Shown here: positions 56,214-63,044 of the stretch, one piece after another | Layout: every line of letters starts with the position of its first letter | Position numbering within the stretch: position 1 is the stretch's first letter | Origin: Sulfurovum sp. TSL1 | Lineage (GTDB): Bacteria > Campylobacterota > Campylobacteria > Campylobacterales > Sulfurovaceae | DNA: 64,000 nucleotides | Assembly: GCF_019972135.1 (NCBI RefSeq) | Contig: NZ_BPFI01000004.1 | Span: forward strand, 1 to 64,000 | Direction: 5' to 3' | Notes under the pieces: model-generated | The model's input: the letters and a program-made list of their open reading frames with translations, nothing else | What the model was told of the DNA's origin: nothing | The model's database searches: none | Program-made: the position numbers and the translations under genes

Positions 56214-56744
56214 ATGAAGAAAATTTTAGTGGCGATACTATTGATAGGTTTGGCTGTTCAAGCCTATGCAAAAGATACGATTGTGGTACTTGAAACCAAT
56301 GTAGGAAAAATAGAATTAAAAATGTATCCTGAGGTGGCACCGCTTGCGGTTGAAAACTTTACCACACATGTGAAAAACGGTTATTATAACGGGCTTATTT
56401 TCCATAGGATCATTAAAGGTTTTATGATCCAGGGAGGTGACCCTACAGGTACGGGTAGAGGCGGTGAGTCTATCTGGAAAAAAGATTTTGAAGATGAATT
56501 CGCACCCAATGTGGTATTTGACAGACCGATGTTGTTGGCTATGGCAAACCGCGGGCCTAAAACAAACGGAAGTCAGTTTTTCATTACACTTGCACCCACC
56601 CCTTGGTTAAACGGTAAACATACGATCTTCGGTGAAGTGGTGTCGGGTGAAGAAGCGGTACGTAAGATGGAAAATGTTTCTACGGGCAGAGGGGACAGAC
56701 CCATGTTCGATCAGATGATCAAAAAAGCATACATAAAACAATAG
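56214..56744 (+). CDS. peptidyl-prolyl cis-trans isomerase, cyclophilin type, secreted
   Basis: Cyclophilin of 176 residues. A signal peptide (MKKILVAILLIGLAVQAYA) sends it to the periplasm, unlike cytosolic PpiB. Active-site segments FHRIIKGFMIQGGD, ANRGPKTNGSQFFIT and LNGKHTIFGEV are intact. The stop codon directly abuts the cmoB start, so the two genes are co-transcribed. Confidence 0.94.
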   Translation: MKKILVAILLIGLAVQAYAKDTIVVLETNVGKIELKMYPEVAPLAVENFTTHVKNGYYNGLIFHRIIKGFMIQGGDPTGTGRGGESIWKKDFEDEFAPNVVFDRPMLLAMANRGPKTNGSQFFITLAPTPWLNGKHTIFGEVVSGEEAVRKMENVSTGRGDRPMFDQMIKKAYIKQ

Positions 56745-57650
56745 ATGGATTTAAACAGTTTAAGGGAAGAGCGTAAGAAATGGCTTACGTGGAAAAATAT
56801 CACACCTTTTCAGGAAGCCATCGGATCGCTTAAAACGTATGAGGATGTTGAGGTAAAGCTTGGAGACAGGGTCGAAGTTCAGATCAAGGACCTCACCCCC
56901 CAGGATGCCCGGCAGATAAAAGAAACGGCACTTTTGATGAAGCCCTGGCGAAAAGGGCCGTTTCAGATCAATGATCTGTTTATAGACGCTGAATGGCAAA
57001 GCCAGATCAAATACAATCTGCTTGAACCGCATTTCAACCTGAAAGGCAAGATCGTTGGTGACATAGGATGCAACAATGGGTATTACCTGTTCCGTATGTT
57101 GTCTCAGTCACCTAAAAAACTGATAGGTTTTGATCCCTCTGCGATCTACTATTCACAGTTTCAGTTCATCAACCATTTTATCAAGTCTGATATTGTGTAT
57201 GAACTTTTGGGGGTAGAACATGTGGAGTTCTACGAACATAAGTTCGATACACTGTTCTGTTTGGGAGTGCTCTATCACAGGTCCGACCCTGTCGCCATGC
57301 TGAAATCACTTTTTAAAGGACTCCATAAAGGCGGGGAACTCATTTTAGATACCTTTATGATAGACGGTGAAGGTGAGATGTGTCTGACACCCAGAGACCG
57401 TTATTCAAAAATACCGAATATCTATTTTGTCCCTACGGTCAATGCTTTAAAGAACTGGTGCTTCAGGGCAGGGTTTGAAACCGTTGAAGTGTTGGAGATC
57501 ATGAAAACAGAACCTACTGAACAGAGAAAAACAGAATGGATAGAGACACAAAGCCTGGAAGATTTCCTGGACCCTGATGACCATACAAAGACCGTCGAGG
57601 GGTACCCTGCACCTAAAAGAGTCTACATAAAGGCAATGAAATCACTTTAA
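56745..57650 (+). CDS. cmoB: tRNA U34 carboxymethyltransferase CmoB
   Basis: Uses carboxy-SAM to turn 5-hydroxyuridine at the wobble position into cmo5U, widening codon reading. The 301-residue protein has the family segments LLMKPWRKGPFQIND, IDAEWQSQIKY, the SAM site GDIGCNNGYYLFRML, and LFCLGVLYHRSDPVAMLK. All are close to the E. coli pattern. The partner CmoA, which makes carboxy-SAM, is not in this window. ATG follows the ppi stop with no gap. Confidence 0.93.
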   Translation: MDLNSLREERKKWLTWKNITPFQEAIGSLKTYEDVEVKLGDRVEVQIKDLTPQDARQIKETALLMKPWRKGPFQINDLFIDAEWQSQIKYNLLEPHFNLKGKIVGDIGCNNGYYLFRMLSQSPKKLIGFDPSAIYYSQFQFINHFIKSDIVYELLGVEHVEFYEHKFDTLFCLGVLYHRSDPVAMLKSLFKGLHKGGELILDTFMIDGEGEMCLTPRDRYSKIPNIYFVPTVNALKNWCFRAGFETVEVLEIMKTEPTEQRKTEWIETQSLEDFLDPDDHTKTVEGYPAPKRVYIKAMKSL

Positions 57651-57655
57651 AACAG

Positions 57656-57752
57656 CTTAAAAAACTTCATTCTTAAAGTTAGTTTTATTTTTAAATAAGG
57701 TTGATTTAGCTATAAATACGCTAATAAAAGCAAAAAGTAGACAAAATTTAAG
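57656..57752 (+). promoter_or_regulatory. three TTTAAG hexamers upstream of the HsrA-like gene
   Basis: CTTAAA, the complement of TTTAAG, is at 57656-57661 and 57672-57677, and TTTAAG is at 57747-57752, where CAAAATTTAAGTTTTG is also a short palindrome flanked by GTAGA on both sides. HP1043/HsrA operators in Helicobacter are described, as I remember, with TTTAAG-like half sites, so autoregulation is possible. Confidence 0.3.
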
Positions 57753-57784
57753 TTTTGTAGACTTTCTTACTGGATTGGAAAAGA

Positions 57785-58444
57785 ATGAGAATATTAACGG
57801 TAGGTTTCAACGATGAGTACGTTAAAGAACTTGAAAAAGAGTTAGACAAATACTTTATTTGTATTGTTGACAATGCAAAAGATATGTATGATGCAACCAA
57901 CTTTACAGACTTTAGACACTATGAGCTGGTTGTGATCGTGGATGAAGGTGTAAAGTTTTCACTTGAACGATATGTGAATGAAGTCAAAAAGAAAAAGAGT
58001 GAAACGAAGATCATGATCTTGACAAATAATGTCAAAGCACAATCTGCTTTCTTCTCTTTGGGTGTCGATGATGTGATCTATCAACACGGTGAATACCCTG
58101 ATCTTATCGCGGCAAGAGTGTTGGCAAATATGAGACATCTGTTCGGTACACAGGTAAACATCGATAAACTTGTGATCGATATCGCAAACAAAAAGATCGA
58201 ATATGACGAGAAGATCGTTTCTCTCAATGGCAAGACATTTGATATCCTGGCATACCTTGCACTTCGTAAACAACGTGTTTTTTCGAAAGATGAGATCATC
58301 AATGCTCTTTGGGAAGAGCCTGAGTATGTCAGTGATAACACGGTTGAAGTGGCGATCAATCAGATCAGAAAAAGACTGAAAAGCATTTTGGGTTTCCAAG
58401 TCATCCATACAGTACGAAGACGCGGGTACAAGTTCTCCTACTAG
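57785..58444 (+). CDS. orphan response regulator, HsrA (HP1043) type
   Basis: An OmpR-like protein of 219 residues: degenerate receiver (1-115) and winged-helix DNA-binding domain (about 120-219). The DNA-binding end INALWEEPEYVSDNTVEVAI followed by RRRGYKF is very close to HP1043/HsrA, an essential, phosphorylation-independent regulator of Helicobacter and Campylobacter. The receiver lacks the usual Asp at the end of beta-3: the segment reads YELVVIVDEG, with Val at that place, and the acidic pair at the N terminus is altered too. No kinase gene is adjacent, in keeping with an orphan. Confidence 0.9.
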   Translation: MRILTVGFNDEYVKELEKELDKYFICIVDNAKDMYDATNFTDFRHYELVVIVDEGVKFSLERYVNEVKKKKSETKIMILTNNVKAQSAFFSLGVDDVIYQHGEYPDLIAARVLANMRHLFGTQVNIDKLVIDIANKKIEYDEKIVSLNGKTFDILAYLALRKQRVFSKDEIINALWEEPEYVSDNTVEVAINQIRKRLKSILGFQVIHTVRRRGYKFSY

Positions 58445-58505
58445 TTCCCGTTTTCATGAACGGAAATACCTTCTCGTTCCCACTCTCCCGAGTGGGAATG
58501 CATAC
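58445..58505. repeat. two tandem REP-like hairpins
   Basis: The first hairpin is CCGTT (58448-58452) with AACGG (58459-58463), extended by TT/AA. The second is perfect: TTCCCACTC (58477-58485), loop TCCC, GAGTGGGAA (58490-58498), then TGCATAC. The second resembles the dispersed hairpins starting CGTTCCCA and ending TGGGAATGC seen in many bacterial genomes. Confidence 0.65.
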
Positions 58506-58545
58506 TTCAATTTTCATATTTTAGAAATATTTCCTCCTATTTTAA

Positions 58546-58612
58546 CTGTGACATTGTTTCCCCTTTCCTTTTTTTAGAAAAAACGAAACCATGACAGGGC
58601 ACACTTCGTGTG
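58546..58612 (+). repeat. dispersed repeat with hairpin, partial copy 3
   Basis: TGTGACATTGTTT followed by a pyrimidine tract and TTTTTTTAGAAAAAACGAA matches copy 1 at 9467-9507. The large hairpin is replaced by a small one, CACAC-TTC-GTGTG at 58600-58612. This shows the element is dispersed in the genome. Confidence 0.6.
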
Positions 58613-58662
58613 ATTAATAGATGATTTTTAGATATAATCTTCAAAAACTTTGAGGATCTATG

Positions 58663-59046
58663 ATGCAACTGAATACCCATCTAAATATCAATACATCACT
58701 TTGCGGAAAAGTGACAAAGCTTCAGGAAAATTATGCAGAAGTACTGCTGCATACCACACGACAAATGGCGGCGGATATGCAGGGGTTGGTACATGGCGGT
58801 TTCATCTTCGGTGCAGCAGATTATGCAGCCATGTCTGCAGTGAATGATCCTTATGTGGTCCTGGGTGCTTCAAGTTCGAAGTTTATAGCACCTGTAAAGG
58901 TCGGTGACGCAGTCCTATGTAAAGCTTCGGTTGTCAATAGTCAAGGCAAGAAAGCCGAGGTAGAAGTAGAGGCATTTGTCAATGGAAAGTTAGTCTTTGA
59001 AGGCAGCTTTACAACATTTGTATTGCCTTCGCATGTCTTAGGCTAA
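58663..59046 (+). CDS. hotdog-fold thioesterase-like protein (PaaI type)
   Basis: A 127-residue single-hotdog protein. GLVHGGFIFGAADYAAM contains the HGG turn and the long central helix of PaaI/4HBT thioesterases, and KFIAPVKVGDAVLCKASVV is the matching strand pair. The acyl-CoA substrate is unknown. ATG 58663 is used rather than 58660 because GAGGA then has a 6-base spacer. Confidence 0.87.
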   Translation: MQLNTHLNINTSLCGKVTKLQENYAEVLLHTTRQMAADMQGLVHGGFIFGAADYAAMSAVNDPYVVLGASSSKFIAPVKVGDAVLCKASVVNSQGKKAEVEVEAFVNGKLVFEGSFTTFVLPSHVLG

Positions 59047-59092
59047 CAGAAGCTTATGCTATACTTCATTTTTTAAATACAATTCAAGGTAA

Positions 59093-59353
59093 ATGACAAT
59101 GAAAAAATTCTTTCTCTATGTGTTTCTGGCTCTGGCAATATTGGCTGCAATCTTTACATATATTCTTTACAGCGAAGGAGCATTTGAAACATATGAACCT
59201 GAACAAAAAAGTGATCTAAAACCTTTTATGAAGTGTGAAGCAGGAAAATGTGGTTCAGGAAAACCGGAAACGGCAGAAAAAAGTGATTTAAACCCTTCTA
59301 TGAAGTGTGAGACAGGAAAATGCAGTGCAGGAAAATGCGGTGAGGGTCAATAG
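59093..59353 (+). CDS. membrane-anchored GKC-repeat Cys-rich peptide
   Basis: An 86-residue protein with an N-terminal membrane helix (KFFLYVFLALAILAAIFTYI) and a hydrophilic tail with six Cys. The tail has two copies of a unit KSDLxPxMKCExGKCxxGK, followed by a further GKCGEGQ. No family is firmly recognised. The EAGKCG and ETGKCS motifs resemble the EGKCG repeats of peptides modified by MNIO (DUF692) enzymes and linked to copper, but no such enzyme is encoded here. The ATG at 59093 or 59099 may be used; AAGG lies just upstream. Metal binding is a guess. Confidence 0.7.
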   Translation: MTMKKFFLYVFLALAILAAIFTYILYSEGAFETYEPEQKSDLKPFMKCEAGKCGSGKPETAEKSDLNPSMKCETGKCSAGKCGEGQ

Positions 59354-59367
59354 ATCAGAGTAGAGGA

Positions 59368-59973
59368 TCAAAGCGTCCTCTTTACCTGCTCTATCCAAAA
59401 AGGTATGACCCTTTGTTCTGCTTTGAGGGTCGTGCTCATCCCATGGCCGGGATAGATCGTATAATCGCCTTCTATCGTGAGCGCTTTTTCTAAACTCTTC
59501 ACCATTGCTTCTCCGCTTGATGAAGGGAAATCCCATCTTCCAATACTCTGTTCAAAAAGAAAGTCCCCACTGAACCATACATCATCGATCTCTATGATGG
59601 AACAGCCAGGCGTATGCCCCGGAAAGTGACGGTATTTGATCTTTACCCCTTCAATGGTCAGTTCTTCATCACCTACGATGATATGGTCCGGTTCACTTGG
59701 AGGCGTACCTTGTTCAAGAGGATCGTCTGTAAGCATAAAAACATCCCCTTTGGGACAATAGATAGGAAGCCTCAGTTTCTCCTGGACCTCCGCATTTGAC
59801 CATACATGGTCGAAGTGGCCATGGGTGTTAAGTATAGCGACGGGATTGGTGACATTGTCAAGAACCCACTGGGTCGCACCCATACCGGGGTCTATAATAA
59901 AATCTTTTCCCTCAACGGTTGCAATGTAACAGTTGGTCTGGTAAGCGCCCATAGGTTGTATTTTGATTTGCAT
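59368..59973 (-). CDS. metallo-beta-lactamase fold hydrolase (GloB-like)
   Basis: A 201-residue MBL hydrolase similar to hydroxyacylglutathione hydrolases. The metal motif is THGHFDHVWSNA (HxHxDH), followed by FPGHTPGCSII, WFSGDFLF and YPGHG, which supply the remaining ligands. The family contains several activities; glyoxalase II-like hydrolysis is the likeliest. AGGAG precedes the ATG at 59973. The gene is divergent from the DUF455 gene and converges with the GKC-repeat gene. Confidence 0.9.
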   Translation of the reverse strand: MQIKIQPMGAYQTNCYIATVEGKDFIIDPGMGATQWVLDNVTNPVAILNTHGHFDHVWSNAEVQEKLRLPIYCPKGDVFMLTDDPLEQGTPPSEPDHIIVGDEELTIEGVKIKYRHFPGHTPGCSIIEIDDVWFSGDFLFEQSIGRWDFPSSSGEAMVKSLEKALTIEGDYTIYPGHGMSTTLKAEQRVIPFWIEQVKRTL

Positions 59974-59987
59974 GATATAATTCTCCT

Positions 59988-60815
59988 ATGAATATATTTA
60001 GTCTATTAGAACGTGCCATTATGAGTGATGATATTCTTTTAAAAGAGGAGTTGACCGTTCAATGTTTGGCATATTGTACCCAAAATGAAATAAGGTGTGA
60101 TGATGATTTTACGCCGCTATTATTTTCAAAACCCTCCTATGCCTCCAAATGTCACATTGTAGATCCCCGGGAGTTGCCTGCCAGAAAAGATTTTGAGAGT
60201 CAAGAGGGATTGGCTACATTGGTACATGCCATTGCACATATAGAGTATTCTGCCATCGATCTGGCATTGGATGCGGTCTATCGTTATCCTCAGATGCCCA
60301 GCGACTATAAAGTGGATTGGCTTGAAGTAGCCAGTGACGAGATACGGCACTTTCAAATGCTGCAGCGTCTGTTGGAAGAACTTGGATATACCTATGGGGA
60401 TTTTCCTGTACACTGTGGACTGTTTGATGCGGCAGAGCATAGTGCAGAGAATATTTTGGACCGCATGGCGATCATTCCGCGTTACTATGAAGCATCAGGT
60501 CTGGATGTCAGTCCCCAGATCATTAAAAAACTGGACAACAAGCGTAAAAACCCCAATGTGAAAAAACTGATAGATGCGCTGCAACTCATTTATGATGAAG
60601 AGATAGACCATGTCTATAAGGGTGATAAATGGTTTAAATATCTTTGTAAAGAAGCAGGAAAGAAAGAAGGGAGCGAAGAAGAGGTCTATTTTGAGATACT
60701 TGAACGTTATAAATTGCTCTCGAAACACCGTCCCTATGTCAATGTGCAAGCAAGAAAAGAGGCAGGGTTCTCCTGTGCTGAGATCAAAAAACTGGGTGCG
60801 AAGGAGTGCTCTTGA
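59988..60815 (+). CDS. DUF455 ferritin-like protein
   Basis: A 275-residue ferritin-fold protein. HAIAHIEYSAIDLALDA and VASDEIRHFQMLQRLLEELG supply E-x2-H type metal ligands, then IYDEEIDHVYKGDKWF adds a further Glu and His, so a di-metal centre is expected. DUF455 proteins resemble tRNA hydroxylase MiaE in fold, but the role is not established. The first ATG has no clear ribosome binding site; a later in-frame ATG at 60021 is an alternative. lpxK overlaps the end. Confidence 0.82.
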   Translation: MNIFSLLERAIMSDDILLKEELTVQCLAYCTQNEIRCDDDFTPLLFSKPSYASKCHIVDPRELPARKDFESQEGLATLVHAIAHIEYSAIDLALDAVYRYPQMPSDYKVDWLEVASDEIRHFQMLQRLLEELGYTYGDFPVHCGLFDAAEHSAENILDRMAIIPRYYEASGLDVSPQIIKKLDNKRKNPNVKKLIDALQLIYDEEIDHVYKGDKWFKYLCKEAGKKEGSEEEVYFEILERYKLLSKHRPYVNVQARKEAGFSCAEIKKLGAKECS

Positions 60816-61723
60816 GAGCATTTCTTGAAGCCATGTTCTTTGCACCAAGATGGTATCATTACCCTCTTATCCTGCTTCTGTTTCCTCTGTCTATTATCTA
60901 TGGGGGCATCATGTCTCTGCGCAGAATGGTCATTTCCCCACAAGAGTTCGGCATCCCCATCATCTCTGTGGGGAATCTTATCGTTGGGGGGAGCGGAAAA
61001 ACACCTTTTGTCATAGCACTTGCTTCAGGGCTTGAAGGTGCGGTGATCATCTCTCGGGGGTATGGCCGCAGAAGCAAAGGGCTGGTGGAGGTCAGCACTG
61101 AGGGGAAGATACTTGTCGATGTGACACAGAGCGGAGATGAACCTATGCTGATGGCACTGTCACTTCCTCATGCAAGTGTGATAGTCAGTGAAGACAGGGC
61201 TTTGGCCATCAAGTTAGCTAAAGAGAAAGGTGCCAAATGTATCATCCTGGATGATGGATTCAACCGTGTTGAGATCAAAAAGTTTGAAATTATCCTTGAG
61301 CCTGAACAGATCAAAAATTATCTTCCTTTCCCCTCAGGTGCGTTTAGGGAATTCTGGTTTAGTAAAAAGTATGCAGATATTGTGGCAAAAGAGGGAGAGG
61401 CATTTCATCGAAAAGTGGCATTTGAGAATCTTACACCCCAAATGGTACTGGTAACGGCTATATCAAATCCGCATAGACTTGATACCTATTTGCCCGAAGG
61501 AGTCGTCCATAAAGTCTATTTGGAAGACCATGCCTATTTTGAGGAAGAAAAACTCAAAATGCTCCTCTCTGACCATGAGGCCCAGAGCCTTCTTGTGACA
61601 GAAAAAGATGCAGTAAAAATGCAGGATTTTAAGTTACCTATCTCTGAAATGAAGTTAAAATTACAGATTCAAGAGACTATCTTCACTCAGGTAGATGAAT
61701 ATATAAAGGGATATCCAGAATGA
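60812..61723 (+). CDS. lpxK: tetraacyldisaccharide 4'-kinase
   Basis: Phosphorylates the lipid A disaccharide at the inner membrane. The Walker A-like GNLIVGGSGKTP, the ISRGYGRR segment, GDEPMLMA and LDDGFNR are all LpxK hallmarks. A hydrophobic N-terminal helix (YPLILLLFPLSIIYG) anchors the protein. TTG at 60812 is taken as the start because AAGGAG at 60801-60806 is 5 bases upstream; GTG 60806 would overlap that box. It overlaps the DUF455 stop (TTGA) and overlaps argB by 4 bases. Confidence 0.93.
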   Translation: MRAFLEAMFFAPRWYHYPLILLLFPLSIIYGGIMSLRRMVISPQEFGIPIISVGNLIVGGSGKTPFVIALASGLEGAVIISRGYGRRSKGLVEVSTEGKILVDVTQSGDEPMLMALSLPHASVIVSEDRALAIKLAKEKGAKCIILDDGFNRVEIKKFEIILEPEQIKNYLPFPSGAFREFWFSKKYADIVAKEGEAFHRKVAFENLTPQMVLVTAISNPHRLDTYLPEGVVHKVYLEDHAYFEEEKLKMLLSDHEAQSLLVTEKDAVKMQDFKLPISEMKLKLQIQETIFTQVDEYIKGYPE

Positions 61724-62571
61724 AAAATAATATTAATGTTGTAAAAACGCTCCTTGATGCTTTACCGTTCATCAAAAAGTTTTCCAATGAAAAAATAGTC
61801 ATTAAATATGGGGGGTCTGCCCAAACGAGTGATGCGCTCAAAGAGCAGTTTGCACAGGATATTGTACTTTTGCACCTTGTAGGGATGAAACCTATTATCG
61901 TACATGGCGGAGGTAAAAGTATTACAGATCTGCTTGCCAATTTAGGGGTAGATACGACATTCATAGATGGACAGCGGGTCACAACCAAAGAGGTAATGCG
62001 TATTGCAGAGATGGTATTGAGCGGTGAGATCAACAAAGAGATCGTCTCTTTGCTTGATAATCATGGGTCCAAAGCGATTGGAATCTCTGGAAAAGATGGC
62101 GGTTTTCTAAAGGGGATACCGAAAGATTTTGAAAAGTTCGGTTATACGGGTCTTATCGAACATGTCAATCCCGAGATCGTCAATAACATCATTGAAGACG
62201 GTGCGATACCTGTGATCGCCCCTATCGCAGGAAGCAGTACGATGGGACATCCCGGATTCAATATCAATGCGGATCTTGCAGCAAGCAAAATAGCCGTAGC
62301 CCTGCAAGCAAGAAAAGTACTTTTCCTCACAGACACGCCTGGTGTGTTGGATAAAGAGATGCAACTGATCACCAATCTGAGTATAGAAAAAACGGAAGCC
62401 CTCAAAGCAGATGGAACGATACACGGAGGTATGGTACCTAAAGTGGATGCCTGTATCGAAGCATTGCGTGGCGGAGTAAAAAAAGCACACATCATCGATG
62501 GCCGGGTAGAACACTCATTGCTCCTGGAGATTTTGACCAGTTCGGGTGTAGGGACCTGTATCGAACTCTAA
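61720..62571 (+). CDS. argB: acetylglutamate kinase
   Basis: Phosphorylates N-acetylglutamate in arginine synthesis. Hallmarks: KYGGSAQ near residue 29, IVHGGGKSIT near residue 62, LSGEINKEIV, and GFNINADLAASKIA. The sequence GGMVPKVDACIEAL binds nucleotide. The 283-residue size is normal. It overlaps lpxK by 4 bases, a coupling of arginine with lipid A genes that appears to be chance operon architecture. No N-terminal arginine-sensing helix extension is obvious beyond the usual first 15 residues. Confidence 0.96.
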   Translation: MKNNINVVKTLLDALPFIKKFSNEKIVIKYGGSAQTSDALKEQFAQDIVLLHLVGMKPIIVHGGGKSITDLLANLGVDTTFIDGQRVTTKEVMRIAEMVLSGEINKEIVSLLDNHGSKAIGISGKDGGFLKGIPKDFEKFGYTGLIEHVNPEIVNNIIEDGAIPVIAPIAGSSTMGHPGFNINADLAASKIAVALQARKVLFLTDTPGVLDKEMQLITNLSIEKTEALKADGTIHGGMVPKVDACIEALRGGVKKAHIIDGRVEHSLLLEILTSSGVGTCIEL

Positions 62572-62693
62572 GGTCGTACGATGGAAGTATCACCGGTAAC
62601 AAAATGCAACAGTTAAAAATGCATTTAACACTAAAAAATAATAATTTTTTAAATTTTTTTAGAATTTAAGTTATTTTTCAAAGGTTAGTGTGT

Positions 62694-62699
62694 TATAAT
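62694..62699 (+). promoter_or_regulatory. -10 box for the structured RNA
   Basis: Consensus TATAAT, preceded by A/T tracts that are typical of Campylobacterota promoters. The start of transcription would fall at about 62706, directly before the RNA structure. Confidence 0.6.
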
Positions 62700-62705
62700 T
62701 ATCTC

Positions 62706-62800
62706 ATACGGTTATACTGTATTGAAAAAGCCAAGTTCATCGCGAGGTGGATACGGAAAGTTATGGGTCTCACGTAGATCGCCAGACTACCAATAGAGAT
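62706..62800 (+). ncRNA. structured RNA candidate, possibly a c-di-GMP-I (GEMM) riboswitch variant
   Basis: A compact fold is seen. P1 is TATTG (62720-62724) with CAATA (62791-62795). The first hairpin is TTCATC-GCGA-GGTGGA (62736-62751), capped by a GNRA tetraloop. The second is TGGGTCT against AGAT..CCA (62764-62784) with a two-base bulge. The joining segment TACGGAAAGTT and the tail GCCAGACTACC sit where the GEMM consensus has GACGCAAAGCC and AGCCAGGTTGCC. Several consensus bases differ, so either a variant class or an unrelated RNA is possible. There is no clear terminator or start codon near it; thrC begins about 245 bases on. Confidence 0.45.
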
Positions 62801-63007
62801 ATAAACTCATTCTATCTTTTAGAAAGTTTCATTTCTTCTATTACCTGAGTATTTTAGTGTTTGTTTGTCTCTATGATTTTATTAGTTGACATTCTTTTCC
62901 CTAAATCATTCTTCTCCTATTATCGTAGGGCAAATAGATACTAGATACTTAAGTTTACTTCATACCTGGATTCCCCCTAATTTCTTATAACCCTTAGCTT
63001 ATTTAGC

Positions 63008-63013
63008 TATAAT
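63008..63013 (+). promoter_or_regulatory. -10 box of thrC
   Basis: Consensus TATAAT, 31 bases before the thrC ATG. It suggests that thrC can be transcribed without the upstream RNA element. Confidence 0.55.
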
Positions 63014-63044
63014 TATCATTCATATAAACAGTAGGATAATATAG

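Larger units (their letters stand above)
62572..63044. other. intergenic region between argB and thrC
   Basis: A 473-base gap with two promoters and one structured RNA candidate. After AT-rich sequence, TATAAT at 62694-62699 precedes the RNA at about 62706-62800. The remaining 62800-63000 has no clear gene; a 23-codon ATG frame at 62873-62944 has no ribosome binding site. The thrC promoter is at 63008. Confidence 0.6.

Noticed and set aside
62873..62944. 23-codon frame after the RNA candidate
   Set aside because: No ribosome binding site and no recognisable content; too short to support.
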